This document shows, one piece after another, positions 45,731 to 53,807 of a stretch of DNA of 64,000 bases. The DNA comes from CAYQUO01 sp964420835 (lineage in GTDB: Bacteria > Chloroflexota > Anaerolineae > Anaerolineales > Anaerolineaceae): the NCBI GenBank assembly GCA_964420835.1, contig CAYQUO010000003.1, positions 124,001-188,000 on the forward strand, written 5' to 3'. Position numbers and translations under genes: made by a program. The notes beneath the pieces are model-generated. The model was given only the letters and a program-made list of their open reading frames with translations, made no database searches and had not been told where the DNA came from. Every line of letters starts with the position of its first letter. Position 1 is the stretch's first letter.

Positions 45731-46593
45731 CATTTCCTCCCGAACAATCCCCGCGGTCTCACCCACAAGACCAGGATGAACAACAGGTAAATCGTCAGCA
45801 GCCGGGCCCGGGGATCCCAAAATGCCATGGTGAACGATTCCGCCCAGCCGATCAGAACCCCGGAGAGGATCACCCCCAGGGTTGAACCCAGGCCGGCGAA
45901 AGCCAGGACCACGTAACTGAGCAACCCAAAACTGATGCCCATCACCGGGCTCACCTGCTGGAAGGTCATCAGAAGACCTCCGGCAATGGCAGTCAGCGCC
46001 GTTCCCAGGCCAAACGCCAAGGCATACGTGCGCTGGTAGTTCACTCCCACCAGGGAGGAGACGTCCAGGTCATCCGAGGCGGCTCGAATGGCCCGCCCGG
46101 CCCAGGTTTTCTGCAAGAAAAGCGCAACCGCACCTATTACCAGCAGGCTGACGATGGCCGCAACCAGGCGCGAGTTGAGCACAGTAATATTCCCAACCAG
46201 GAAACTACCCTGGAGGATGGAGGATTTTAACGCTTTCGGTTGGGCCTGGAACAGGACCTGCGCCGATGCCCGGAGCAGGTATTGCAGGCCCACGGTGGCC
46301 GCGATCTGGACGACATAACTGTGCCGAAGCGTCCGCCGAATGATCAGGTGATAAATAATATAGCCGATAAGGAATAATAACGGAAACGTGATCAAGGGCG
46401 TGGCAACCGCATCCCATCCGAGCAATGTGGCCATCCAAAAAACGGCATACATGGAAACCATCACAAAGTCCCCATGGGCGAAATTGACCACGTTCATTAC
46501 CCCAAACACCAGCGCCAGGCCAAGGGTGATCAGGGCATAGATAAACCCCATCATCGCCCCGTCCACCAGGCTTTGCAAGGTGGTTTGCATCAT
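45730..46593 (-). CDS. livH: branched-chain amino acid ABC transporter permease LivH
   Basis: A 287-residue permease with the LivH start (SLVDGAMMGFIYALITLGLA) and the FGVMNVVNFAHGDFVM motif, eight membrane segments and the coupling loop RAASDDLDVSSLVGVNYQR. It lies 76 bases after the binding-protein gene, behind a GC-rich hairpin. Its stop overlaps the start of livM. The nearest GGAGG is 13 bases from the ATG, suggesting modest translation. Confidence 0.93.
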   Translation of the reverse strand: MMQTTLQSLVDGAMMGFIYALITLGLALVFGVMNVVNFAHGDFVMVSMYAVFWMATLLGWDAVATPLITFPLLFLIGYIIYHLIIRRTLRHSYVVQIAATVGLQYLLRASAQVLFQAQPKALKSSILQGSFLVGNITVLNSRLVAAIVSLLVIGAVALFLQKTWAGRAIRAASDDLDVSSLVGVNYQRTYALAFGLGTALTAIAGGLLMTFQQVSPVMGISFGLLSYVVLAFAGLGSTLGVILSGVLIGWAESFTMAFWDPRARLLTIYLLFILVLWVRPRGLFGRK

Positions 46594-46627
46594 GTTTGTT
46601 TCAACGCCTCCAAAAATAAATAAACAT

Positions 46628-46653
46628 CCTCCCCCCTCAGGGGAGGGGGGAGG
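46628..46653 (-). terminator. intercistronic hairpin livK-livH
   Basis: An 11-bp stem made of CCTCCCCCC and GGGGGGAGG with an inner pair of TC/GA around a four-base loop. No T-run follows on the minus strand, so it probably dampens read-through or protects the livK mRNA rather than ending it. Confidence 0.55.
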
Positions 46654-46669
46654 TTGCGCTCTTCAAGGA

Positions 46670-48013
46670 TTAACGGTTGGTTTTCGGGTTGGGAAATACT
46701 GCCTCTACCTGGGCATCCTCGAAGGGGTAAACAACCTTGGGTTCGCCATTCTGAACCTGCAGAACGATCGCTTTTGCGTCCGGGTTGTCACCCTTGCCGT
46801 CAAACTTAATATGGGACGCCGGGTAGGTCTCGATCGCCGGTCCTTCGGTCAGGTCAAGCGCCAGGAATGCAGCGCGCAGGTTGTCCGGATTCAGCGGGTT
46901 GTCCGGGAACATGGAACCGGACAATTCCAGGGCCTCCTTCAGGATCATCATGCCGTAGTAGTTCATCCCGGCTCCCTCGGTGGGGATGTATCCCTTCAAG
47001 GCTTTGAAATCTTCGATGAATTTCCTGTTGGTGGGCGTATCTTTGCCGGGGCTGTAACTGTAGGTGTTCGAATAGCCCTCTGCAAGTTCTCCAAGCGATT
47101 CAATGGATTGCGGATCCGTGTACCCGCAGGCGCCCATGCCGGCGATGTAGGTGGGGATCTTCTTGGCATCCGAAAAGGCTTTTCCAAAGACGATCGCATC
47201 GTTGAAGTAAGGGCAATGAACCACGAAATCTGCATTCGAGTTCCAGATCTCGTTCACGATCGTGGAGGCATCCGTGATGTCGTAAGGGTATTCCTTTTGG
47301 TAAACGGTCGTCAGCCCCTGGTTGATGGCCTCGTTCAGGGCCCCAAAAGAGTTGCTGCGGCCGAAGGCGGAATCCTCGTTGATGATGGCAATCGTCTTGA
47401 GTTCCTTGTTGTGCTTTTTTGCCACCTCCACCACATAAGCCACTGCCGTGGCGCCGTGGGCTCCCGCCTTGGGGGCGGGCCGGAACAGGTATTGACGACC
47501 CTGCTCGGTTATGTCGTCAACGAGGGCATCCGCAACAAGGATCACCTTTTCGCGGTCCGTCACCTCAGAAGCGGCAGCCGTCAGACGGCTGATGTACAAC
47601 CCCAGGATCGCCACGGGATGGTGCTTGCTGATGATCGATTCAGCCCCCAGGCGCGCGGAATCGGCATCCTCGCCCGCATCTTCGGCGACAAGTTTGATCT
47701 TCTTGCCACCGATTGAGGCAATGCCGCCTCCATCGTTAATATGCTTGGCGGCGATCTCAATGCCCACTTTGGCTTCTTCGCCGAATACGGCATGAGCCCC
47801 CGTGAGCGGCTCCAGGATGCCGACGACGATCTCATCCGGTATTTCAACTTTTTCAGGGGCGGCCGTCACCTGAACAACTTGTGGTTCGCCCTCAACAATC
47901 CGGGTGACCTCGACGATTTGTGGGGCGGTAGGTGCAGGAGCGCACGAGGAAAGGACCATTGCGCTTACGATTAAGACGAAAATCAATACTGGCAGAATAC
48001 GTGACTTGTACAT
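46670..48013 (-). CDS. livK: branched-chain amino acid-binding lipoprotein (LivK type)
   Basis: A 447-residue periplasmic-binding protein, type I fold. Signal peptide and lipobox LSSC (Cys24), then the domain from VGILEPLTGAHAVFGEEAKVG through AILGLYISR, IAIINEDSAFGRS and the hinge to GMNYYGMMIL. It feeds LivHM. The start at 48013 has GGAGG five bases upstream; an ATG at 48025 overlaps the ribosome site and is rejected. A strong promoter lies about 240 bases upstream. Although the Liv label follows the operon, such proteins also bind amides, urea or aromatic acids, so ligand identity is inferred. Confidence 0.9.
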   Translation of the reverse strand: MYKSRILPVLIFVLIVSAMVLSSCAPAPTAPQIVEVTRIVEGEPQVVQVTAAPEKVEIPDEIVVGILEPLTGAHAVFGEEAKVGIEIAAKHINDGGGIASIGGKKIKLVAEDAGEDADSARLGAESIISKHHPVAILGLYISRLTAAASEVTDREKVILVADALVDDITEQGRQYLFRPAPKAGAHGATAVAYVVEVAKKHNKELKTIAIINEDSAFGRSNSFGALNEAINQGLTTVYQKEYPYDITDASTIVNEIWNSNADFVVHCPYFNDAIVFGKAFSDAKKIPTYIAGMGACGYTDPQSIESLGELAEGYSNTYSYSPGKDTPTNRKFIEDFKALKGYIPTEGAGMNYYGMMILKEALELSGSMFPDNPLNPDNLRAAFLALDLTEGPAIETYPASHIKFDGKGDNPDAKAIVLQVQNGEPKVVYPFEDAQVEAVFPNPKTNR

Positions 48014-48224
48014 TGACTCCTCCATATTGAATTATTGGATCATTAATCGAATGACAGGTGCTTAGGAAATATTCCCCGAAGACATCACCTCCTTCCCACG
48101 ATCCAAAACAACCGGTAAATATCAGGAACGAACCATCAGGATGATGAGTGAAAATCGAGCCAACCAGAAAAGGTCATTTAAAAAAAGAAATTGTAAATTG
48201 CAGCAGAGAAGAAGGAAGCGACCA

Positions 48225-48245
48225 GCGTTCCACCTATTGGAACGC
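48225..48245. promoter_or_regulatory. palindromic element at the 5' end of the livK leader
   Basis: Perfect GCGTTCCA/TGGAACGC inverted repeat with a five-base centre, starting about ten bases downstream of the predicted livK transcription start. It could be a DNA operator or an RNA hairpin. Confidence 0.5.
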
Positions 48246-48261
48246 ATTTTCATGTAATAAT

Positions 48262-48289
48262 ATTATAAGGAAAAAAAACGGAAAGTCAA
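48262..48289 (-). promoter_or_regulatory. livKHMGF promoter
   Basis: Minus strand TTGACT (48284-48289), 16-base spacer with a T-tract, and TATAAT (48262-48267). Close to consensus. Confidence 0.75.
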
Positions 48290-48387
48290 TACCCAATTTT
48301 CACCCCTCGCCGCCGGTGAAACCTGTTTTGTGCCCATGCAACCCTGTAACCAAACCCCGCCATTTTCGTCGTATACTCAGGGAGCCA

Positions 48388-48987
48388 ATGTACAGTGAAG
48401 ACGATCTCCTGCAGGGAATTCGGTCCGCAGATCCCACCGCCGCCTTCGAGGCGCTCTTCGAGATGTATGCCGATCGGATTTACCGGCTGGCCCTCGGAAT
48501 GCTTGGTGACCCGCAAATGGCCGAGGACGTGGTCCAGGAAACCTTCCTATCCGCCATCAGCCACCGGATGGGTTTCGAAGGCCGCTCCCGGCTGGGCACC
48601 TGGCTGGTGCGCATCGCCTACAACGCCTCCATCAACCGGCTGCGCCGGCGCAGGGAGGATCCGCTCCTCGAGGAGAATGCCGAAGAGGATGGAGCTCCGG
48701 TCATGCCGCTGACCTTTCTTGAATGGGAGCGCACCCCTGAACAACTGTTAGCCACGGGAGAGGTCCATCAACAGGTAACCCTCGCCGTCCGCTCCCTGCC
48801 GAAAAATCTGCTCTCGGTCTTTCTCCTCAGGGATGTGGAAGGGCTCTCCACCGAGGATACCGCAGAGGCTTTGGGGCTTTCCATCAGCGCCGTAAAGGTT
48901 CGCCTGCACCGCGCCAGGATGGCCCTGCGGGAAAGGCTTACCGGGTATTTTTCAGAGAAAAACCTTCTGCTTAAGGAGGGCTCATGA
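48388..48987 (+). CDS. ECF-family RNA polymerase sigma factor
   Basis: A 199-residue sigma-70 family protein with region 2 (AFEALFEMYADRIYRLALGMLGD, DVVQETFLSAI) and region 4 (LLSVFLLRDVEGLSTEDTAEALGLSISAVKVRLHRAR) and no regions 1 or 3, the mark of an extracytoplasmic-function sigma. The ATG at 48388 with GGGAG is chosen; the frame is open another 80 codons upstream without sigma homology. The next gene overlaps by four bases and encodes a zinc anti-sigma, so the pair is a self-contained switch. The signal is unknown. Confidence 0.9.
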   Translation: MYSEDDLLQGIRSADPTAAFEALFEMYADRIYRLALGMLGDPQMAEDVVQETFLSAISHRMGFEGRSRLGTWLVRIAYNASINRLRRRREDPLLEENAEEDGAPVMPLTFLEWERTPEQLLATGEVHQQVTLAVRSLPKNLLSVFLLRDVEGLSTEDTAEALGLSISAVKVRLHRARMALRERLTGYFSEKNLLLKEGS

Positions 48988-49229
48988 ATTGCGAACATCT
49001 TGCCGCCTGCCTGTCGGATTACATCGACAACGACCTGGATGATGAGGTCCGGGTTGCGGTGCACCAACACCTTGCCACCTGCCACAACTGCCAGGTGGTG
49101 GTGGATTCCCTGCAGAAGACCATTGCCCTGGCCCACCAGGAAGCCCGGCAGGTCATTCCCCCCGGCCGGCGGGCGGAACTGCTCGCCCGCCTGCAGCAGG
49201 CTCTCAAGGACTGCCAGGATCTTCCCTAG
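48984..49229 (+). CDS. zinc-finger anti-sigma factor
   Basis: An 81-residue protein with the anti-sigma zinc motif: His29-x3-Cys33-x2-Cys36 with an upstream Cys3 or Cys9. There is no membrane segment, so it is a cytoplasmic (soluble) anti-sigma, unlike the many membrane-anchored ones. It starts four bases inside the sigma gene. Its stop shares a CTAG with the stop of the facing methyltransferase gene. Confidence 0.85.
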   Translation: MNCEHLAACLSDYIDNDLDDEVRVAVHQHLATCHNCQVVVDSLQKTIALAHQEARQVIPPGRRAELLARLQQALKDCQDLP

Positions 49230-49933
49230 GCCGGCTTCCCCCCAATATACAAGCCCCTGCCCGTCAGCCCATCCTCATCAAACCGCACAGCCAAACCCGC
49301 CTTGCGAAAGCAATCGCTCATTTCTTCCTGTGTATACAGCGCCAGCTCGTGCAGCTCGGTGAAATGGATGGTTTCCTTCGGCGTCCCGATCACATAATGA
49401 AAATCAATGACCGACAGGCGCCCACACAGGAGGCTTGAGTTCACCCTGGCGATCTTCAGTTCCGGTTCATCGATGGTCAGCATGTGCACGGTATCCGGGT
49501 AATATTGACCGGGGCTGACCCAGGGCTCAATGATCAGCAGGCCGCCCGGCACCAGGTGCCGGCCCATTTGCGCCACGGCTGCTCCCAGGTCTTCCAGGGT
49601 GTGCATATACCCGATGGCACTGAAGAGACAGGTCACCACATCGAACTTCTCCCCCAGGTCGAAACTGCGCATGTCCCCCTGGTGCAGCGGAACACCCGGC
49701 AGCCGCCGGCGGGCCAGCGCCAGCAAGCCTTCCTCGATGTCCAGCCCCTGAACTTCAAAATCCCCCGCCAGGCAGGCCAGGTGCCGGCCGCTGCCACAGG
49801 CCACATCCAGCAGCCGCCGCCCGTCCGTCCTCAGGGAACTGTGGATGATCTCACCCAGCCGGGCGGCTTCGGCGGCGTAATCCTTTCCCCCATACAGGAT
49901 GTCGTAATAGGCTGCGGATAAGGCGTAGTTCAT
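49226..49933 (-). CDS. class I SAM-dependent methyltransferase
   Basis: A 235-residue methyltransferase with the SAM motif LLDVACGSGRHLA (about residues 41-53), the acidic GLDIEEG, and GDMRSFDLGEKFDVVTCLFS. The N-terminus YYDILYGGKDYAAEA recalls the TDP-aminosugar N,N-dimethyltransferases (DesVI/TylM1 type), so a sugar or small-molecule substrate is possible. Its start overlaps the PIG-L gene by four bases, so both are likely co-expressed; PIG-L proteins deacetylate N-acetyl sugars, which would free the amine for methylation. This is a suggestion only. Confidence 0.8.
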   Translation of the reverse strand: MNYALSAAYYDILYGGKDYAAEAARLGEIIHSSLRTDGRRLLDVACGSGRHLACLAGDFEVQGLDIEEGLLALARRRLPGVPLHQGDMRSFDLGEKFDVVTCLFSAIGYMHTLEDLGAAVAQMGRHLVPGGLLIIEPWVSPGQYYPDTVHMLTIDEPELKIARVNSSLLCGRLSVIDFHYVIGTPKETIHFTELHELALYTQEEMSDCFRKAGLAVRFDEDGLTGRGLYIGGKPA

Positions 49934-50841
49934 CCAGCCTCCCCGCAGCCGGCTTCGTCCTTCGCCTCAAAATGGACTCCGGCAAACAGGTCCCGCTCCC
50001 GGCGGCCTTTTTCCGGCGGCGGGTGGCCGCGCATGTAGGTCTCCTTGCCGGCCACCAGGCGGCGCAGTATGGCCATCACCCCGCCGGACTGCTGCATGCC
50101 CCCCTGGCTCACGTGGCAGGCGGCTGCCTCTTCACGGATGTGCGCCACAGGCCGGTAATCGACCGCCGCGTCGATCGGCGAACGGACCCTGGCGATCTCC
50201 ACCAGGTCAATATCCCCGTTGCTTCCGAACCTGTGCGGGTCCCTGCCCAGGAGCCTTAAGACCAGGATGCCCGCCCGGATGAAGGAGCGGGGGATGACCT
50301 GGAAATAGAGTTTTTGCGCCTGGTGTGGTGGCAACCCTTCGCTGTCTTTAAAGTCCGTCTTTGCGGCCAGTTCAAAGGCCAGTTTTGCAGCCTTGTGCAC
50401 GGCAATGTGGTCCGGGTGCCCGTAGCCGCCCAGCGGGTCGAAGGTGATCACCACCTGGGGCTTCAGGAGGCGGATGTAATGGGCCACCTCGGCGGCCACC
50501 TGTTCCACCGGTTGGGCTGCCAGCGCCCGGGGGTGCCGGTTGTCCGGCGAGCCCGGCATGCCCGAATCCCGGTAGTTCAAAAAATGCAGGCCCGCCAGCC
50601 CCAGCGTCAGGGCTGCACAGCGCAGTTCCGCAGTGCGCCGGTCGGCGGCTGAATCAAAATCCTGCAGCAGGCCTTCGTCCATCTCGCCGGCTTCGCCGCG
50701 CGTGGCGCAGACCAGGTACACCGCCGCCCCACGTCGGGCATACAGCGCCAGGGTGCCCCCGGTCCCAAAGGTCTCATCATCCGGGTGGGCCAGCACGGCC
50801 AGCAACACGGCGCCGGCCAGGCTGCCATTGTTTTTCTTCAC
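49930..50841 (-). CDS. PIG-L family N-acetyl deacetylase
   Basis: A 303-residue zinc deacetylase with HPDDE at residues 19-23 and the second metal motif GGYGHPDHIAVHKA; family members act on N-acetylglucosamine-containing lipids or thiols (MshB, BshB) and on antibiotics. The GTG start has GGAG about five bases ahead. It precedes the methyltransferase gene with a four-base overlap and follows the MoeB-like gene after 38 bases. The substrate is unknown. Confidence 0.87.
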   Translation of the reverse strand: MKKNNGSLAGAVLLAVLAHPDDETFGTGGTLALYARRGAAVYLVCATRGEAGEMDEGLLQDFDSAADRRTAELRCAALTLGLAGLHFLNYRDSGMPGSPDNRHPRALAAQPVEQVAAEVAHYIRLLKPQVVITFDPLGGYGHPDHIAVHKAAKLAFELAAKTDFKDSEGLPPHQAQKLYFQVIPRSFIRAGILVLRLLGRDPHRFGSNGDIDLVEIARVRSPIDAAVDYRPVAHIREEAAACHVSQGGMQQSGGVMAILRRLVAGKETYMRGHPPPEKGRRERDLFAGVHFEAKDEAGCGEAG

Positions 50842-50879
50842 AGGCTCTCCTCGTCAGACAATCGGGGTTTCGAACTCCG

Positions 50880-52031
50880 TTAATACTCGTACAGCGCCGG
50901 GTCCACCTGGCGCGCCCAGGCGTTGATGCCACCGGACAGGTTGAAGGCGTGCTCGAAGCCGGCGCCGCGCAGGATCTGCACCGCCTGGGCGGCCCGCAGG
51001 CCAGTCCGGCAGAAGGCGACGATCGTTTCGCCCCTGTCCAGTTCCCCCAGGCGGGATGCCAGGTGGCCAAAGGGGATGTTGGTGGCGCCCTCGATGCGCG
51101 AGACCTGCTGTTCCACCGGCTCGCGCACGTCCAGCAGCCGGATGTTCCCGCCGCCCTTCAGCAATGGCAGAACTTCGCTTGGCGCCATCTCCCAGGGGGT
51201 CACCGGCGCCTGCCCGGCCTCGCTGGCGCTGCTGCCGCAGAACTCGTCGTAATCGATCAGCCCTTTCACATCCGGGTTCCCGCCGCAGAGGCGACAGTTG
51301 GGGTTCTTCCTTAACCCAATGGGCTGAAAACTGCCCTCCAGCCCGTCGTACAGCAGCAGCCTGCCGATGAGCGGCGAGCCGATGCCCAGGATCACCTTGA
51401 TGACCTCGGTTGCCTGCAGCGTACCGATGGTGCCCGGGATGGCGCCCAAAACGCCGCCCGTGCTGCAGCCCGGCAGCAGCCCCGGCGGGGGCGGCTCGGG
51501 GAACAGGCAGCGGTAGCACGGCCCAATCCGGGCGTCAAAGGTGGACACCTGGCCCTCGAAGCGGAAGACGCTACCATAAATGTACGGCTTGCCCTGGAAG
51601 AAGGCCAGGTCGTTCAGCAGGTATCGGGTCGGGAAGTTGTCGGTGCCGTCAACCAGGACGTCATAACCGACCGCCAGCCTTTCGGCATTTTCAGCCGAGA
51701 AGACCTCCAGGCAGGCCTCCACTTGGATCTGCGGGTTGATCTCGAGCAGGCGCTGGCGCGCCGAGAGCACCTTGGGCTGCCCCAGGCTGGATGTTCCGTG
51801 GATGACCTGCCTCTGCAGGTTGGAGACCTCCACGGCGTCAAAATCCACCAGGCCGATTCGCCCGATGCCGGCAGCCGCCAGGTACAGCGATATGGGTGAG
51901 CCCAGCCCGCCGGTGCCGACGATGAGCGCGGAGGCGGCTTTCAATTTGCGTTGCCCGGCAAGGCCCACCTCCGGCAGCATCAGGTGCCGCGAGTAGCGCT
52001 GTACCTCATCCCGGGAAAGATCCGGCAGCAT
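50880..52031 (-). CDS. MoeB/ThiF-type adenylyltransferase with C-terminal rhodanese domain (MoeZ-like)
   Basis: A 383-residue E1-like enzyme that adenylates the C-terminus of a sulfur-carrier protein (MoaD or ThiS type) and, through its rhodanese domain, may transfer sulfur to it. Nucleotide loop GTGGLGSP, catalytic RQVIHGTSSLGQPK, and zinc cysteines CYRC and CRLC are visible; the rhodanese domain (about 285-383) has active-site Cys in FCRTGLRA. GGAGG seven bases before ATG 52031 fixes the start. No carrier protein gene is seen beside it. Confidence 0.92.
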   Translation of the reverse strand: MLPDLSRDEVQRYSRHLMLPEVGLAGQRKLKAASALIVGTGGLGSPISLYLAAAGIGRIGLVDFDAVEVSNLQRQVIHGTSSLGQPKVLSARQRLLEINPQIQVEACLEVFSAENAERLAVGYDVLVDGTDNFPTRYLLNDLAFFQGKPYIYGSVFRFEGQVSTFDARIGPCYRCLFPEPPPPGLLPGCSTGGVLGAIPGTIGTLQATEVIKVILGIGSPLIGRLLLYDGLEGSFQPIGLRKNPNCRLCGGNPDVKGLIDYDEFCGSSASEAGQAPVTPWEMAPSEVLPLLKGGGNIRLLDVREPVEQQVSRIEGATNIPFGHLASRLGELDRGETIVAFCRTGLRAAQAVQILRGAGFEHAFNLSGGINAWARQVDPALYEY

Positions 52032-52346
52032 GGTTTCGCACCTCCAAGACCCTCCCATGATACCAAAAACCCCTGCCGGGGACAAGAATACTATTGGGAA
52101 ATGTTGAACCCCCCGCCAGGCTCATGAAACGGAACCTCCCCCTGGGCCACGGAAGGGCGGGGATGGCATTCGCGCGGAACGGATCCATTGTAAACCGACT
52201 GCCGCCCCCGCCCCGGCTCCCATGAAATCCTTTCAACCACACCCGGCGCCCAATTCACCCATCAACCTTTCGTGAAACGCCGGGGGGCGGGTTTCCTCTC
52301 TGAGCCCCGCAGCCCTTGTCCCGCAGCGGAGGTGTGGCTATTTTTC
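52032..52346. other. GC-rich intergenic region
   Basis: This 315-base gap between two minus-strand genes shows no convincing gene, promoter or RNA. A long open frame on the plus strand beginning at 52386 belongs to the antisense of the next gene and is not coding. Confidence 0.5.
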
Positions 52347-53420
52347 TTAATTACATACCCAGGTTAAACAAACACGTGATCCTACATGGGTAGGAGAGCT
52401 CCCGCTCCAGGCAGTACATCTACAATTTCTCCCCGGCGCCTCCTCCTCGATCTTGGGCTGGAATACCGGGCAGATCCCCGGCTCGCCGCCCTGGGACACG
52501 TACCCCGAGGCAGCCCGGCAGGTGTTGTCAAAGGCGTAGAAGTTCTTCAACGGGTAGTACTCGCTCTCCTTCAACGCCGAGCCGGCATCCTCGATGCTGA
52601 AGCGGTCGTTCAGGTCAAACGCCCCCGGGTCGCGGATCGCCCCGTCCACGAAGGCGCCCCAGGTGAACACCTGGTCGCCGCCAAACAGGGAGAGTTTCAG
52701 CGCCAGGTTGATGCGCGTGTCGTCGTCCGGGTCCAGCCGCGACCAGGCCAGGTCCGGGTCCGCCGCCCTGCCGGCGTCGAACACCAGCGTCTCATAACCG
52801 TTCCCGCCCCCGAAGGGCGGGTCACTCCGTACCGGGGTCACCCCGCCCACCGAATCGTCCCCGTCCATCCACACCTGGACGCCATCCTGCGTCCATTCGC
52901 GGCCTGGCGGCGTGAAGGTCAGCAGCAGGTAATCCCCCCGCCCGTCAAAATCCTCGTCCATTTCAATGCCGTACATCACCGGTCCGCCGGCAAACTCCTC
53001 CGGCGGGGCCACCATGGCCAAGGTGAAATACAGGAAGTCCTTTTCCCTCGCCAGTGTGGCATCCACAATATCCAGGAACGGCAGGTATTCCATGTCCTGC
53101 GTGAAGGGCCGTTCCAGCCGCCCGTTGACGAACTCATCACCGGCATATGCCCGCTTTTGTCCGGCGAAATCCTTGCACACATGGTCGTGGATGGTGCTCG
53201 GTTTCAGGCTGGAACTGCTGGGAAAGGTCACGTGCCGGATGGGCTCATCGACCGGCTCCGGCGGCAAGGTCGGCGTCATTGCCGGGGCTGGCACCTCAGT
53301 GGCCATATCCACGGGCTGTTCGGCCGGGGCACTCTCCGGCCCCCGGAATTGCAAATTGCACCCCCCTGCCAGCGCCAGGGCCAGCAAGGAGAGCAGCAAT
53401 GGTTTCATTCGAAAGGTCAT
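52347..53420 (-). CDS. lipoprotein of unknown function
   Basis: A 357-residue exported lipoprotein: MKPLLLSLLALALAGGC lipobox (Cys21), Pro/Ala-rich linker, then a beta-rich domain with acidic loops (DFDGRGDYLL, DPDDDTRINLALK) that may bind calcium or carbohydrate. Several cysteines (CKDF, NTCRAASG, GICPV) could form disulphides. The last 33 residues (from EEEAPGRN on) change character, becoming Cys/Ser/Trp-rich, so a frameshift near the 3' end or a truncated tail is possible. The ATG at 53420 follows a G-rich ribosome site. Confidence 0.6.
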   Translation of the reverse strand: MTFRMKPLLLSLLALALAGGCNLQFRGPESAPAEQPVDMATEVPAPAMTPTLPPEPVDEPIRHVTFPSSSSLKPSTIHDHVCKDFAGQKRAYAGDEFVNGRLERPFTQDMEYLPFLDIVDATLAREKDFLYFTLAMVAPPEEFAGGPVMYGIEMDEDFDGRGDYLLLTFTPPGREWTQDGVQVWMDGDDSVGGVTPVRSDPPFGGGNGYETLVFDAGRAADPDLAWSRLDPDDDTRINLALKLSLFGGDQVFTWGAFVDGAIRDPGAFDLNDRFSIEDAGSALKESEYYPLKNFYAFDNTCRAASGYVSQGGEPGICPVFQPKIEEEAPGRNCRCTAWSGSSPTHVGSRVCLTWVCN

Positions 53421-53807
53421 TTTGTCCCCCCTTCCCAAGAGCATAATTGTTTGGTTGACAGCATCGTTGAGGGGTATCTGTTCCGATCGTTGATCCCATT
53501 ATACAAAATCTTCACACTTAATGAAACAGGGTGGTCGACCCGGGGCCCTCCCCATGGCTTCGGGTTTCGCATGAATGCCCGGGTTTCCAGCATCTGTGCA
53601 ATTATCTATGCACAGTTTTATCTGCCTGGGTGCCGATTGACAATCGCAAATGGGCATCCATAATGGTTGCTGGCAGCCACCTCCCTCCGCCAAGTCCCGA
53701 TTTTGACCTCCACTTGGTTTTGACCAATCCTGCCAACTGCCAATATAATAATTAAAAAACAAATCCCTTATTCAAGGGAACAGCCTTCAGGAGCAATCTG
53801 CATACTC
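53421..53807. other. divergent region upstream of a membrane protein gene
   Basis: It holds the plus-strand promoter at 53720-53749 and a small hairpin (TCCCTT/AAGGGA, 53764-53779) in the resulting leader. Nothing else is recognised. Confidence 0.5.
53720..53749 (+). promoter_or_regulatory. promoter of the 53.8 kb membrane protein gene
   Basis: TTGACC (53720-53725), 18-base spacer, TATAAT (53744-53749). The transcript would begin near 53756, about 52 bases before the ATG. Confidence 0.7.

Larger units (their letters stand above)
48014..48387. other. divergent region between livK and the ECF sigma gene
   Basis: It carries the livK promoter (48262-48289) and a long livK leader of about 240 bases with an 8-bp hairpin close to its 5' end (48225-48245). 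The plus-strand sigma gene has GGGAG three bases before its ATG at 48388, but I see no good promoter for it. No gene is recognised; a longer open frame on the plus strand starting at 48148 has low-complexity, unsupported sequence. Confidence 0.5.

Noticed and set aside
46580..47716. 378-codon open frame on the plus strand
   Set aside because: Fully antisense to livK, which has unmistakable family motifs; no ribosome site or domain.
52386..53663. 425-codon open frame on the plus strand
   Set aside because: It is antisense to the lipoprotein gene with a clear signal peptide and ribosome site; its Arg/Gly/Pro-rich product is typical of a GC-driven shadow.
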